A DNA stretch of 49,446 nt from Candidatus Binatia bacterium (GTDB lineage: Bacteria > Desulfobacterota > Binatia > UBA9968 > JAJDTQ01). Each line of letters opens with the position of its first letter. The first letter of the stretch is position 1. The position numbers and the translations under genes were made by a program. The notes below the pieces were generated by a model. That model saw nothing but the letters and a program-made list of their open reading frames with translations. It was not told the DNA's origin and searched no databases. The stretch spans positions 1-49,446 of the forward strand of contig JAJDXX010000046.1 of NCBI GenBank assembly GCA_022823055.1, in the 5' to 3' direction. Below are positions 32,271 through 41,906 of this stretch, piece after piece.

Positions 32271-33779
32271 CTACGCTTCGAACCGTTGGTTGAATTCCTG
32301 CAACGCCTTCTCCACCGACGCCTTGACGTCGTCGTCGATCTGGCCCTTCTCGACGATGGACGGCAGCAGGTCCGGGTGCTGCGACTCCACGAACTCGAAC
32401 AACTCGCTCTGGTATCGTTGCAGGTTGTCGGGATCGACCTGATCGACGAAGCCGTTGGTGCCGGCGTAGATGATGAGCACCTGCCGCTCCACCGGCATGG
32501 GCTCGTACTGGCCCTGCTTGAGGATCTCCACGAGCCGGCTGCCGCGGGCGATCTGCCGCTGGGTGGCGGCGTCGAGGTCCGAGCCGAACTGCGCGAACGC
32601 GGCCATCTCGCGGTACTGGGCCAAGTCCAGGCGAAGGCCGCCGGCGACCTGCTTCATGGCGCGGATCTGCGCGTTGCCGCCGACGCGGGAAACCGAGAGG
32701 CCGACGTTGATGGCCGGTCGCACGCCCGAGTAGAAGAGGTCGGTCTCGAGATAGATCTGGCCGTCGGTGATGGAGATGACGTTGGTGGGGACGTAAGCGG
32801 ACACGTCACCGGCCTGGGTCTCGATGATCGGCAGGGCGGTGAGAGAACCGCCGCCCATATCGTCGCTCAACTTGGCCGCACGCTCCAGCAGCCGGGAGTG
32901 CAGGTAGAAGACGTCGCCCGGGAAGGCCTCCCGGCCCGGCGGCCGGCGCAAGAGCAGGGAGAGCTGCCGGTAGGCCACCGCGTGCTTGGAAAGGTCGTCG
33001 TAGATGGCCAGCGCGTGCTGGCCGTTGTCGCGGAAGTACTCGCCCATGGTGCAGCCGCTGTAGGGCGCGATGTACTGCAGCGGCGCGGACTCCGATGCCG
33101 TAGCCGCTACCACGATGGTGTAGTCCATGGCGCCCGCGCGCCGCAGCTCGTCCACCACCTGCGCGACGGTGGAACGCTTCTGGCCGATGGCCACGTAGAT
33201 GCAGGTGACGTCGCCGCCCTTCTGGTTGATGATGGTGTCGATGCACACCGCGGTCTTGCCGGTCTGGCGGTCGCCGATGATCAGCTCCCGCTGGCCCCGG
33301 CCGATGGGGATCATCGAATCGATGGCCTTGAGACCCGTCTGCAGCGGCTGCATGACCGGCTGGCGCGCGACGATGCCCGGCGCCTTGAGCTCGACCCGGC
33401 GCCGTTGGTCGGTCTCGATGGGTCCTCGACCGTCGAGAGGCTCGCCGAGGGGAGACACCACCCGGCCGCGCAGGGCGGCGCCCACGGGCACCTCGACGAT
33501 GCGGCCCGTGCGGCTGACCCGGTCGCCTTCCTTGATCAGGTGCGACTCGCCGAAGAGCGCGGCGCCGACGTTGTCCTCCTCAAGGTTCAACGCCATGCCG
33601 TACACGTCGTTGGGGAACTCCAGCAGCTCGCCCGCCGCGGCGTTGTCCAGACCGTAGATGCGCGCGATGCCGTCGCCGGTGGACAGCACCGTGCCCACTT
33701 CCTCGACCTTGACGGCCTTGTCGTAGTCTTCGATCTGCTTCTTGATGATACTGGTTATCTCGGCGGTGCCGATCTCCAT
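32271..33779 (-). CDS. atpA: ATP synthase F1 alpha subunit
   Basis: This 502-aa non-catalytic nucleotide-binding subunit of F1 has Walker [14 protein letters not shown] (residues ~169-181), [15 protein letters not shown]-type sequence, and the signature [17 protein letters not shown] near 360. GGGAGCC precedes the ATG. The upstream gap to atpH is enlarged to 213 bp by a MITE, so coupling to atpH is lost. Confidence 0.96.
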   Translation of the reverse strand: MEIGTAEITSIIKKQIEDYDKAVKVEEVGTVLSTGDGIARIYGLDNAAAGELLEFPNDVYGMALNLEEDNVGAALFGESHLIKEGDRVSRTGRIVEVPVGAALRGRVVSPLGEPLDGRGPIETDQRRRVELKAPGIVARQPVMQPLQTGLKAIDSMIPIGRGQRELIIGDRQTGKTAVCIDTIINQKGGDVTCIYVAIGQKRSTVAQVVDELRRAGAMDYTIVVAATASESAPLQYIAPYSGCTMGEYFRDNGQHALAIYDDLSKHAVAYRQLSLLLRRPPGREAFPGDVFYLHSRLLERAAKLSDDMGGGSLTALPIIETQAGDVSAYVPTNVISITDGQIYLETDLFYSGVRPAINVGLSVSRVGGNAQIRAMKQVAGGLRLDLAQYREMAAFAQFGSDLDAATQRQIARGSRLVEILKQGQYEPMPVERQVLIIYAGTNGFVDQVDPDNLQRYQSELFEFVESQHPDLLPSIVEKGQIDDDVKASVEKALQEFNQRFEA

Positions 33780-33809
33780 GGCTGGCTCCCTTGGACTGTT
33801 GCGTGCCTA

Positions 33810-33993
33810 GTGTGGTGTCTGGTTAATTCGCAGCATAATCTGCGGGTCTTTTTCGCCGTCGGCTGCGTTACGTCACCACCGGGCTTGACCCGGTGGTCTT
33901 CCTCGCGTGGTATCCGCCACTGCTCGTCATCGCGCCTTGCCGACAACGAAAAATCCTCCGCAAATTATGCTGCGAATTAACCAGACACCACAC
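33810..33993. mobile_element. MITE (IS630/Tc1-mariner-like) inside the atp operon
   Basis: This 184-bp element has terminal inverted repeats of 36 bp (33810-33845 and 33958-33993) with one mismatch, starting GTGTGGTGTCTGGTTAATTC, and is flanked by TA on both sides (33808-33809 and 33994-33995). Imperfect inverted similarity continues inward for about another 20 bp. The centre holds a hairpin ACCACCGGG-CTTGA-CCCGGTGGT (33875-33897). No ORF is present. The TA duplication and size fit a non-autonomous IS630/mariner derivative. The right end supplies the atpH stop codon. Confidence 0.85.
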
Positions 33994-34529
33994 TAGTAAG
34001 TCCTCTCGATGCTCTGCCTGAGGCTGTGCAGTTGCGCGCGCACGCTGCCGTCATAGACCTTGCCGCCTACCTCGACGATGATGCCGCCGAGTATGGACGG
34101 ATCCAGTTCCTCGGTGAGGACGGCGGTCTTGCCGGTCATGCGGCTCACCACGGACGCGAGGCTCTCGCGCTGCTCGTCGGCCAAGGGCTGAGAGACGAGG
34201 ACCTTGGCGTTGACGCGTCCACGCGCGTCGTCCAGCAGGCCGTGGTAGCGGCGCGCGATGGACGGAAGCCCGTCCAGACGCTCCCGCGTCAACAGCAGCG
34301 AGACGAAGTGGGTGGTCAACTCGGACAGTCCCATCCGTCCCGCCAGTTCGGCGACGATCCCCTTGCGGCGCTCCACGTTGAAGGCAGGGTTGCCCAACAC
34401 GTGCCTGAGGTCGGGTTGCTCGTACGCCTCGAGAAATCCGTCGATTTCCGCCGCGACGGCTTCCTCGCGGCCGGCGGCGAGCTCGAAGATCGCCCTGGCA
34501 TAGCGGCGGCTGATCTTTCCTTCGGTCAT
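33993..34529 (-). CDS. atpH: ATP synthase F1 delta subunit (OSCP)
   Basis: This 178-aa peripheral-stalk subunit joins F1 to the b dimer. The N-terminal helical domain starts KISRRYARAIFELA, the middle has VLGNPAFNVERRKGIV, and the C-terminal signature is LDPSILGGIIVEVGGKVYDG followed by VRAQLHSLRQSIERTY. The TAG stop is formed by the last base of the MITE plus the flanking TA, so the reading frame ends exactly at the insertion; at most a very few original residues can have been lost. atpF ends 90 bp upstream. Confidence 0.95.
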   Translation of the reverse strand: MTEGKISRRYARAIFELAAGREEAVAAEIDGFLEAYEQPDLRHVLGNPAFNVERRKGIVAELAGRMGLSELTTHFVSLLLTRERLDGLPSIARRYHGLLDDARGRVNAKVLVSQPLADEQRESLASVVSRMTGKTAVLTEELDPSILGGIIVEVGGKVYDGSVRAQLHSLRQSIERTY

Positions 34530-34619
34530 CGGTTATAGACCCTGGCGTCCTCTCGGGTGCCGGCGGAGCGACCCCGTTGGGTCGCGTCATCGCGGCACGG
34601 CCCGCTTCCCGGTTCGGCG

Positions 34620-35162
34620 TCAAAGCTGCTGTATCTGCTCGGAGAAGCTTTGCACCATGCGATCCTGGTCGGCGGCGGCCATGTGCTGCCGGAGCAGCCG
34701 TATCGCGGCGGCCTCGGCCTGGGAGGCCATCTCGGCGCGGATCTGCTGGCGCGCCATCTTGACCTCCTGCTCGGCGAGAAAGTCCGCGTCGGCCATCAGC
34801 TTGGCGGAGGACTCTTCGGCTTCGGCCACGATCCGGGCACGCTCGCGCTCGCCCTCGGCCCGCAGCCCCTCCCGTATCCGCTCGCACTCCTCGTCGAGAA
34901 CCTTCAACAATTCCTGATACTTCCGAACATATCCGTCGGCCTCGGCCTTGGCCTTCTGAGCCGTATCCACCGCGGCGATCATGCCCTCGCGCCGCTGCTT
35001 GAGATGGTCCCTGATGATCGGAAGGCCGAAGCGCTTGACCAAGTACGCGAAGATCAGGAAGTTGATCAGCGGGAAGAACAACTCCGTAATGGACGGCACA
35101 TGGGCCTCGCCGCCGGTCGCGGCCCACGCCACGGACACGAACATTTCGGTTACGGTGGTCAT
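34620..35162 (-). CDS. atpF: ATP synthase Fo b subunit
   Basis: This 180-aa peripheral-stalk subunit has one N-terminal membrane helix (ITELFFPLINFLIFAYLV, residues ~24-41), then a long charged coiled coil with Ala/Glu/Arg heptads (RREGMIAAVDTAQKAKAEAD, residues ~57 on). It is the second of two b-type subunits. Its start overlaps the b' stop by 4 bp. An MTTVTEMFVSVAWAA segment before the helix resembles the longer delta-proteobacterial b. Confidence 0.9.
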   Translation of the reverse strand: MTTVTEMFVSVAWAATGGEAHVPSITELFFPLINFLIFAYLVKRFGLPIIRDHLKQRREGMIAAVDTAQKAKAEADGYVRKYQELLKVLDEECERIREGLRAEGERERARIVAEAEESSAKLMADADFLAEQEVKMARQQIRAEMASQAEAAAIRLLRQHMAAADQDRMVQSFSEQIQQL

Positions 35163-35587
35163 GTCAGCTTCCGGCCCAGCACCTTCTCCGCCATCTCTTG
35201 CGCCAGCGCCTCGGCATTGGTTGAAGCGACCGCGCGCGCAGCGTCCATCTCCTTGCGAACTTCTTCGCGAATCTCCTGGATCTTTTGCGTCGCCGCGTCA
35301 CGCCCCTGTGAAAGGATCACGTTGCGTGCCTTGGCCGCTTCTTCCCGGATCTCTCCCTTGATCGCTTCCCCTTCCGCCCGCGCCCTGGCGATGGCAGCGT
35401 CGTACTGTTCCTGCAGCCCCTTCCCTTCGTCGGACAAGGCACGCGCCTCGGCGTGCGCGCCCTCCGTCCGGCGCTCCCGCTCCGCCATCAGACGCCCCAC
35501 CGGCCCGAAGAGCACCCGGCGCAGAATGCTCCACAGGATCAGGAACAGGACGATTTGGACCACCAAGGATAAGTCTACGCTGATCAT
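35159..35587 (-). CDS. atpF': ATP synthase Fo b' subunit
   Basis: This 142-aa b-type subunit has a short N-terminal helix (LSLVVQIVLFLILWSILRRVLF, residues 6-27, in two halves around the conserved R) and a coiled-coil tail, ending EKVLGRKLT. Paired b'/b genes at the head of the operon are typical of photosynthetic bacteria and of many delta-proteobacteria. It is the first gene of the atp operon here. atpB (a) and atpE (c) are not in the window. Confidence 0.9.
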   Translation of the reverse strand: MISVDLSLVVQIVLFLILWSILRRVLFGPVGRLMAERERRTEGAHAEARALSDEGKGLQEQYDAAIARARAEGEAIKGEIREEAAKARNVILSQGRDAATQKIQEIREEVRKEMDAARAVASTNAEALAQEMAEKVLGRKLT

Positions 35588-35940
35588 GCTACGCGTCGGA
35601 TTGCTGAAAACGCCGGAAGCGGGCCAACAGCCCGGGCCGTCCGGAGTTCTGAAATGGCGTGAACCGAATGTCGTCAGGCGGCGTCGATGCCCGTCGTTCC
35701 CTTTCCACGTTGGCCGGTAGCGTCTCGCCGTGACCGCGGCCCGAAGCCCCCGGCAAAGGGAAAGCCCCTAAATCCCACTAGTTACACGAAACACGGCCCA
35801 AACGGACCGTGCTTGATGGGTCTGCGCGTGCAGTCGGAGGAAGGCACACCTCGTTGAACTGCCCGCTACGGAAGGGGTCTATAACATCCGAGCCTGACCT
35901 TGTCAAAGCGTGTATCCCACGACAAACCTTCGGTTTCCGA
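35588..35940 (-). promoter_or_regulatory. atp operon promoter and long leader
   Basis: On the minus strand, TTGACA (35906-35901) and TATAGA (35883-35878) are exactly 17 bp apart, a strong sigma70 promoter pointing at atpF'. Transcription would start near 35871, giving a ~285-nt leader before the ATG at 35587. The leader contains a CACGG...CCGTG hairpin around 35790-35812 but no ORF or known riboswitch motif that I can recognise. parB ends at the far side of this 353-bp gap. Confidence 0.7.
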
Positions 35941-36804
35941 CTACCCGTTTCCCATCATCATTTCCGTAATCCGTCCCAAGTCGTCCTGCGAGTAGTACTC
36001 GATCTCCAGCTTGCCCTTGCCGTCGCGTGCACGGTGCATGAGCCGGACACGGGTGCCGAGGCGGCGCTGCAGGGTTTCGACCAGGTTTGTGAGGTCGGGA
36101 TCCAGTCGATTCTCGGTTTTGGGACGCTTTTCACGCTTGAGCCGCTTCACCAGGGCTTCGGTTTCGCGCGTAGACAAGTCCTTGGCCATGACTTCACGCG
36201 CGGCCGCCGCGAGCATGGCGCGGTTCTCCAGGGCGAGGAGCGCCCGGGCCTGGCCGGCGGGCAACTCGCCGCGGGCCACGTGTTGCTTGATTTCGTCGGG
36301 AAGCGACAGGAGTCGCAGGGAATTCGCCACCGCGGAACGGCTCCTGCCGACCTTTCCCGCGACCTGTTCCTGGGTCAGGTTGAACTGTTCCTGCAACTCG
36401 GCGAAAGCGGCGGCTTCTTCGATTGGATTCAGGTCCTCGCGTTGAAGGTTTTCGATCAAGGCCAGCAAGAGGGTGTTGGAGTCCGGCGTTTCATGAATGA
36501 TTACAGGCACTTCGAAAAGTCCCAGGCGCTGGGCGGCACGCAGGCGGCGCTCGCCGGCGATCAACTCGTAGCCGCTGGCGCTCGCGCGCACGACCAGGGG
36601 TTGCAGCATGCCGCTGGCCTCGATGGATCTAGCCAACTCGTCGATCTTGGCCTCGTCAAAGACCCGCCGGGGTTGATTCGGATTGGGGATGATCAAAGAG
36701 GGATGAACCGTCAAGGGCGCAGGCTCCGGGGCGGGCTCCCGGACCGCCGGCGTGCTCTTCGGCAACAGGGCATCGAGGCCCCGGCCCAGTCTAGGCTTCT
36801 GCAT
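35941..36804 (-). CDS. parB: Chromosome-partitioning protein ParB
   Basis: This 287-aa CTP-dependent clamp loads at parS and spreads along DNA. The start is the canonical [13 protein letters not shown]. The CTP-binding motifs are GMLQPLVVR and GERRLRAA (near residue 85), followed by the [16 protein letters not shown] box. A helix-turn-helix follows ([24 protein letters not shown], split), then a C-terminal dimer domain. It overlaps parA by 14 bp. Two perfect parS sites lie 0.9 and 3.5 kb away. Confidence 0.96.
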   Translation of the reverse strand: MQKPRLGRGLDALLPKSTPAVREPAPEPAPLTVHPSLIIPNPNQPRRVFDEAKIDELARSIEASGMLQPLVVRASASGYELIAGERRLRAAQRLGLFEVPVIIHETPDSNTLLLALIENLQREDLNPIEEAAAFAELQEQFNLTQEQVAGKVGRSRSAVANSLRLLSLPDEIKQHVARGELPAGQARALLALENRAMLAAAAREVMAKDLSTRETEALVKRLKREKRPKTENRLDPDLTNLVETLQRRLGTRVRLMHRARDGKGKLEIEYYSQDDLGRITEMMMGNG

Positions 36805-37576
36805 GGGTGGACTCCTTCTGACGGTCCATTACTTCGGCCGCGAGGCCCAGGTAACCTTGCGCCCCCTTGGACCTGGGGTCGTACAGCAGGGCGGGCCTGC
36901 CGTGGCTGGGGCTTTCGCTCAGACGGACGTTTCGGGGGATGACGCTGCGGAACACTTGTTCCGGAAAATGATCGCGAACATCCTCCGCCACCTGCGCGGA
37001 CAGATTGCTGCGGGCGTCGTACATGCAGAGCACAACCCCTTCAAGCTGCAAATCCGGATTATACGCGTCCTGGACACGTTTCATCGTGTCAAGAATCGCG
37101 CTGAGACCTTCCAGCGCATAGTACTCGCACTGGAGCGGTACCAGCAGCGAATCGGCTGCGACCAATGCGTTGAGAGTGAGCAAACCCAGGGAGGGGGGGC
37201 AATCCAGAAGAATATAGTCGAACCGGTTCTTGACCGTCTCCAAGGCATTCCGGAGCCTCTCGACGCGGTTTTCCATATCCATCAGCCGCAATTCGGCGCT
37301 CACAAGGTCACGGTTGGCCGGCAAGAGGAACAGCAGGGGCAGTTCCGTCGCGCATAGCGCCTCGGTGGCAAAACAGTCCTCAAGCATCACGTCGTAGATG
37401 CTCTTGTTGAGAGCGTCGCGGTCGATCCCGAAACCGGTGGTACTGTTGCCTTGAGGGTCCATGTCCACCAAGAGCGTGCGTTTGGTGGCGACCGCCAGGG
37501 ACGCCCCCAGATTCACGGCGGTGGTGGTTTTACCGACACCGCCTTTCTGATTGGCTATGGCGATTATCTTACCCAA
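36791..37576 (-). CDS. parA: Chromosome-partitioning ATPase ParA (Soj)
   Basis: This 261-aa deviant Walker ATPase has [14 protein letters not shown] (residues ~10-23) with the signature lysine, [11 protein letters not shown], and LLDCPPSLG. It binds DNA non-specifically and drives ParB-parS complexes apart. The start is TTG at 37576 (Met-Gly-Lys-Ile-Ile), the family N-terminus, with AAAGAG just upstream. A parS site lies 86 bp before the start. Confidence 0.95.
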   Translation of the reverse strand: MGKIIAIANQKGGVGKTTTAVNLGASLAVATKRTLLVDMDPQGNSTTGFGIDRDALNKSIYDVMLEDCFATEALCATELPLLFLLPANRDLVSAELRLMDMENRVERLRNALETVKNRFDYILLDCPPSLGLLTLNALVAADSLLVPLQCEYYALEGLSAILDTMKRVQDAYNPDLQLEGVVLCMYDARSNLSAQVAEDVRDHFPEQVFRSVIPRNVRLSESPSHGRPALLYDPRSKGAQGYLGLAAEVMDRQKESTHAEA

Positions 37577-37661
37577 AACTCTTTAATATTCAACGAGTTA
37601 AGAGGAGTGCAGTTACTCCGAATTTGTAACACGCCAAGGCTCCGAAAGGAAGTGTAGCGCA

Positions 37662-37677
37662 TGTTTCACGTGAAACA
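37662..37677. promoter_or_regulatory. parS site 1
   Basis: TGTTTCACGTGAAACA is a perfect 16-bp match to the bacterial parS consensus. It is located in the gap between rsmG and parA, where ParB would load and might influence parAB transcription. Confidence 0.95.
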
Positions 37678-37715
37678 ACGAACCCCGAACCCGCGGTGGT
37701 CGAGGGACCTTCGGC

Positions 37716-38378
37716 CTAAACCTTCTTGAAGGTGAGCACCGTCCTCTGCTCGCTTCCGAAAGGTAGGGGAAATCGGACGGTCCGGCCTTCCGCGAATCCA
37801 TAAAGCGAGAAACAACCTCGAAGTTCATCCAATATGACCGGTCCCTTGGGACCCTGCATGAGAACGCCTGTACCACCCGGACCGAGGAGTTTGCCGCTTG
37901 CCTTTACGAACCCAGGGATATCGGAGAACCCGCGCGTGACGGTTTCCATCATTGGAGGGAGGCCCGCGACCGGCAAGTCCTCGACACGATTCTCGATCAC
38001 GTGGGCATTCGTCAAGTCGAGTTCCCGTATGACGTGCCGCAGGAAGTTCGCACGTTTGCGGCGCGGTTCGACCAGATAGACCGGTTTCTCCGGAGAGACA
38101 AGCTTGATGGGGATTCCAGGGAAACCCGCTCCGCTGCCGATGTCCATCAATGAATCCGCGCGACTCAAGAGAGGCACAACCGAAAGAGAGTCGAGGAAAT
38201 GCAGCCGCCCGACGAGAGGGTCTTCACGGATCGCGGTGAGGTTGAGTCGGGCGCCCCAAACGGAAAGGAGAGATCGATAGCTGGCAAAGGCGGCGATCTG
38301 TTGAGGTGACAAGGCCAGACCGAAAGATCTCGCGCCGTCGATCAGGAGCTGCTCGTTGGAGAAGCCTTGGCAAGGCAC
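37716..38378 (-). CDS. rsmG: 16S rRNA m7G527 methyltransferase RsmG
   Basis: This 220-aa SAM-dependent methyltransferase (GidB) modifies G527 of 16S rRNA. The SAM-binding motif is DIGSGAGFPGIPIKL (residues ~99-113), preceded by LNLTAIREDPLVGRLHFLDS, and followed by the VEPRRKRANFLRHV region. Length is normal. It follows mnmG by 45 bp and precedes parA, the classic origin-side order. Loss of this enzyme gives low-level streptomycin resistance in other bacteria. Confidence 0.93.
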   Translation of the reverse strand: MPCQGFSNEQLLIDGARSFGLALSPQQIAAFASYRSLLSVWGARLNLTAIREDPLVGRLHFLDSLSVVPLLSRADSLMDIGSGAGFPGIPIKLVSPEKPVYLVEPRRKRANFLRHVIRELDLTNAHVIENRVEDLPVAGLPPMMETVTRGFSDIPGFVKASGKLLGPGGTGVLMQGPKGPVILDELRGCFSLYGFAEGRTVRFPLPFGSEQRTVLTFKKV

Positions 38379-38423
38379 CGGTCACAACACCTGGTTGCAA
38401 GCACCGTGGGACACTAATGCCCC

Positions 38424-40322
38424 TCAACCTGCCTTCAACTTGTAGAGGTACAGGGAAAGCACCGAGATGGCGGCCGGGGTCACCCCGGAGATCCTGTAGG
38501 CCTGGCCCAGGGAGCGTGGCCGCACGCGTGTGAGCTTTTCCTTGATCTCGCGCGACAACCCGTCGATGGTTCCGTAATCGAGATCCTCCGGAAGGGCCAC
38601 GTGCTCCATCTTCTGGAACCGCTTCAATCCCTGTGTCTGCCGATCCACGTAACCACTGTATTTTATTGACACTTCCACCTGCAGGGCCACACCGGGAGGC
38701 ACCTCCGTCACATCGGCGCAGAAGGCCTGAAGGTCCACCAACGCAATCTCCGGACGGCGGAGCAGTTGCGCCAGCGGCGTGATGTTGCGAATAGGCGCCG
38801 TTCCCAGGCTCTTCAGTTGTGCCTGGACGGTTGGCGACGGATTGACGCGGATGGTTTCCAGTTTCCTGGTCCACTCGGCGATCTGTTGCTGTTTCCGGAC
38901 CGTGCGATCGTGGGCCGCCGGAGTAGCCAAACCGATACGAAAACCCAGCTCGGTGAGCCGAAGATCCGCGTTGTCCTCCCGGAGCAGCAGCCGGTATTCG
39001 GCTCTGGATGTGAACATCCGGTAGGGCTCGCCGTCGGTCCCCTTGGTGACCAGGTCGTCGATCAGGACGCCGATGTACGCCTGGTCACGGGAAAGAATCA
39101 GCGGATCTTCGCCTCGGAGGCTGAGACACGCATTGATGGCCGCCATAAGACCTTGGCTGGCGGCCTCCTCGTATCCGGTGGTACCGTTGATCTGGCCTGC
39201 CAGGTACAGACCGCCAATGGCCTTGGTTTCCAGGCTCGGCTTGAGTTGCGTGGGCTCCACGTAGTCGTACTCGATGGCGTAGCCCGGTCGCATAATCTCC
39301 GCGTTTTCAAGACCTTGGATGCTGTGCACCATCTGGACCTGGACGTCGAGCGGGAGGCTCGTGGAGATACCGTTGGGATAGACCTCGACCGTGTCGTACC
39401 CCTCGGGTTCCAGGAAAATCTGGTGCCGCTGCTTGTCGGCGAAACGTACCACCTTGTCCTCGATGGAAGGACAGTACCGCGGTCCCCGGCTCTGAATCAC
39501 TCCCGAATACATGGGCGAGCGGTGAATGGCCGCTCGAATGATGTCGTGCGTCGCCGGGTTGGTGTAGGTAATGTGGCAGGGGATCTGCTTCTGTTCGATC
39601 TGTTCGGTGCCGAATGAGAACGGGACTGGATTCTCGTCTCCGTACTGCACATCCAACTTGGAGTAGTCAATTGAATCAGCGTGCAAGCGGGGGCAAGTGC
39701 CGGTCTTGAGACGGCCCAGACGCAAACCGAGTTCGCTCAATGACTTGCTGAGGCCCTGCGCGGCGAAATCCCCTGCTCGACCCCCGGAGTAGTTGCGATC
39801 ACCGACATGGATGAGCCCCTGGAGAAACGTCCCGGTGGTCAGGATGGTCTTCTTGCCTTCAAACACCTCACCCATCTGGGTCTCGACCCCCGCGACTGAG
39901 CCATCACGGCACAACAGCCCTTCCACGCTGGCTTGTTTGAGGGTGAGGTTCTCACACCGCTCCACCACCCGCTTCATCCGCTGGCGGTAGAGGGCCTTGT
40001 CTGCCTGGGCGCGGGATGCTCTCACCGCCGGCCCCTTCTTGGTGTTCAACACGCGAAACTGGATGCCGGTCTCGTCGATGGCCCGGGCCATCTCGCCCCC
40101 AAGCGCGTCGATTTCCTTGACCAAATGGCCCTTCCCGATGCCTCCGATGGCCGGATTGCAGGACATCTGGCCGATATGGTCCAGGTTGAGCGTCAACATC
40201 AACGTGTCGAAACCCATGCGCGCGGCCGCCAACGCCGCTTCGATGCCTGCATGCCCGGCACCGACGACAATGACATCGTAGATCCTGCCAGCTCCCCGGT
40301 CCGATTGTTTCACGTGAAACAT
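38424..40322 (-). CDS. mnmG: tRNA uridine-5-carboxymethylaminomethyl enzyme MnmG (GidA)
   Basis: With MnmE, this FAD enzyme installs the cmnm5/nm5 group at U34 of tRNA. It is 632 aa from ATG 40322. FAD motif [21 protein letters not shown] lies near residue 16 (written across two helices), [22 protein letters not shown] near 48, and [10 protein letters not shown]-type and [18 protein letters not shown] sequences follow. The first codons, MFHVKQ, are encoded by a parS site (40306-40321). An in-frame upstream extension (to 40445) covers the gap after mnmE and is not needed, since 629-632 aa is standard. The ribosome binding site is unusually close (AAAGG directly before ATG). Confidence 0.95.
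   Translation of the reverse strand: MFHVKQSDRGAGRIYDVIVVGAGHAGIEAALAAARMGFDTLMLTLNLDHIGQMSCNPAIGGIGKGHLVKEIDALGGEMARAIDETGIQFRVLNTKKGPAVRASRAQADKALYRQRMKRVVERCENLTLKQASVEGLLCRDGSVAGVETQMGEVFEGKKTILTTGTFLQGLIHVGDRNYSGGRAGDFAAQGLSKSLSELGLRLGRLKTGTCPRLHADSIDYSKLDVQYGDENPVPFSFGTEQIEQKQIPCHITYTNPATHDIIRAAIHRSPMYSGVIQSRGPRYCPSIEDKVVRFADKQRHQIFLEPEGYDTVEVYPNGISTSLPLDVQVQMVHSIQGLENAEIMRPGYAIEYDYVEPTQLKPSLETKAIGGLYLAGQINGTTGYEEAASQGLMAAINACLSLRGEDPLILSRDQAYIGVLIDDLVTKGTDGEPYRMFTSRAEYRLLLREDNADLRLTELGFRIGLATPAAHDRTVRKQQQIAEWTRKLETIRVNPSPTVQAQLKSLGTAPIRNITPLAQLLRRPEIALVDLQAFCADVTEVPPGVALQVEVSIKYSGYVDRQTQGLKRFQKMEHVALPEDLDYGTIDGLSREIKEKLTRVRPRSLGQAYRISGVTPAAISVLSLYLYKLKAG
40306..40321. promoter_or_regulatory. 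parS site 2, overlapping the mnmG start
   Basis: A second perfect TGTTTCACGTGAAACA lies 2.6 kb from the first. It covers codons 1-6 of mnmG except for one base of the start codon, so ParB binding would sit on the mnmG translation start. Confidence 0.95.
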
Positions 40323-40395
40323 CCTTTGCTGAAGGGCTTGAGTCCTGATTGTGGCAGATCGCTGGTTCGACTTCCACGAACCGGCCCGCGGACAC

Positions 40396-41763
40396 CTACT
40401 TGCCGATGCAGAATTGCGAAAAGATGCGGTCGAGGATGTCCTCATTGGTCACGGTGCCGATGATCTCCTCGAGACTGTCCCGTGCCTCCTGCAGGTCTAC
40501 CGCCACGATGTCCGGCGGCAGTCCCTGATCGATGGCTCGATGCACCTCTACAAGACTCGCCCTGGCCCGATCCAGAGCCGCCTTGTGACGCACATTGGTC
40601 ACGACAATCTCCGGCTCCTCCGCTGAGTCCAGAAAGCAATCCCGCAAGGAGCCCTTCAAAGCATCCAACCCCTGTCCCGTCAACGCCGACACCGCCACCT
40701 GGCGCAGGTCGGGCACGCGGCCGGACACCGCCGAACAGTCGATGCGCTGTTCCAGGTCGGCCTTGTTCACGACCACGAGACCCGCCATTCCTTGCACCCG
40801 CTCCATCACGTCCATGTCTTCGGCGGCAAGCGGCGCCGCCCCGTCGAGGACCAGCATGCATCCCTGGCTCTCGGCGAGCCTTTTGAGAGTCACGTCGATG
40901 CCAATCTGCTCCACGCCCTCGGTCTCGTCGCGGATACCCGCCGTGTCCCACAGCACCACGGGCAAGCCGTTGAGGTTCACGGTCTCTTCGATGAAGTCAC
41001 GGGTGGTCCCCGGCGTAGACGTGACGATGGCTCGGTCAACTCCCAACAGCGCGTTCAGAAGGCTCGACTTGCCGACGTTCGGCCGTCCCACGATGCACAC
41101 CCGCACTCCCTCGCGAATCAACCGGCCCCATTCGTAACTGTCGGCGAGGGCGGAAACCCTTTGGACCACTTCCACGACCTTCCTGCTCAACGCCTCACGC
41201 TGCAGCAGCTCGATCTCTTCCTCCGGGAAGTCGATGGCCGCCTCCACCTGTACGAGCGTATCCACCAATTGTTCGCGAAGAGCCTGAACCTCCTGCGAAA
41301 GGCCGCCGCCCATCTGGCCAAGGGCGATCCCGGCCGCCTTGTCGGTGCGCGACCGGATCAGATCCAGCACCGCCTCGGCCTGCGCTAAATCCAACCGTCC
41401 ATTCAAATACGCTCTCTTGGTGAATTCTCCAGGCTCCGCGTGCCGCGCGCCGCGCCCGAGCGCCAGACCGAGCACTTGCCGCACCACGTACGGACCCCCG
41501 TGGCAATGGATCTCGACGGTGTCCTCGCCGGTATAACTCCTGGGCTCCCGCAGGAAGGCAAACATCACCTCGTCCACTACGGCACCGCTGCCGGGGTCCC
41601 GCACCCTCCCGTGATACAGGCGGTGCGATTCCCAGTCGGTGTCCTTCCGCACAAGGATTTCCCGTCCGATGCGCTTGGCATCCGGTCCGCTCAAGCGCAC
41701 CATGGCCACTCCCCCTTCGCCAGGGGGCGTCGCCACGGCCGCGATGGTATCCGCCCGGTACAT
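40396..41763 (-). CDS. mnmE: tRNA modification GTPase MnmE (TrmE)
   Basis: This 455-aa G protein works with MnmG at tRNA wobble U34. The N-terminal formyl-THF-binding domain starts [21 protein letters not shown] helical domain follows, then a G domain with G1 [10 protein letters not shown] (near residue 225), [24 protein letters not shown] and NKAD. The C-terminal CIGK motif with its catalytic-type cysteine is intact. ATG 41763 is chosen because GGAG lies eight bases upstream and it gives the family start; a further in-frame 30 residues are rejected. A TATAAT -10 at 41802-41797 (minus) precedes it. Confidence 0.95.
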   Translation of the reverse strand: MYRADTIAAVATPPGEGGVAMVRLSGPDAKRIGREILVRKDTDWESHRLYHGRVRDPGSGAVVDEVMFAFLREPRSYTGEDTVEIHCHGGPYVVRQVLGLALGRGARHAEPGEFTKRAYLNGRLDLAQAEAVLDLIRSRTDKAAGIALGQMGGGLSQEVQALREQLVDTLVQVEAAIDFPEEEIELLQREALSRKVVEVVQRVSALADSYEWGRLIREGVRVCIVGRPNVGKSSLLNALLGVDRAIVTSTPGTTRDFIEETVNLNGLPVVLWDTAGIRDETEGVEQIGIDVTLKRLAESQGCMLVLDGAAPLAAEDMDVMERVQGMAGLVVVNKADLEQRIDCSAVSGRVPDLRQVAVSALTGQGLDALKGSLRDCFLDSAEEPEIVVTNVRHKAALDRARASLVEVHRAIDQGLPPDIVAVDLQEARDSLEEIIGTVTNEDILDRIFSQFCIGK

Positions 41764-41906
41764 ATGAAGGACTCCGACGACGCGCGCGCCGGCACCATTA
41801 TATCCTATCCGGCGGAATCGCGCGTCCGCTTCACCATCCGGCAACGGCACCACCCCCGGCGATTCGCCTATCCAGAAAAACTGTGTTAGATACCCGACTT
41901 AACGCC

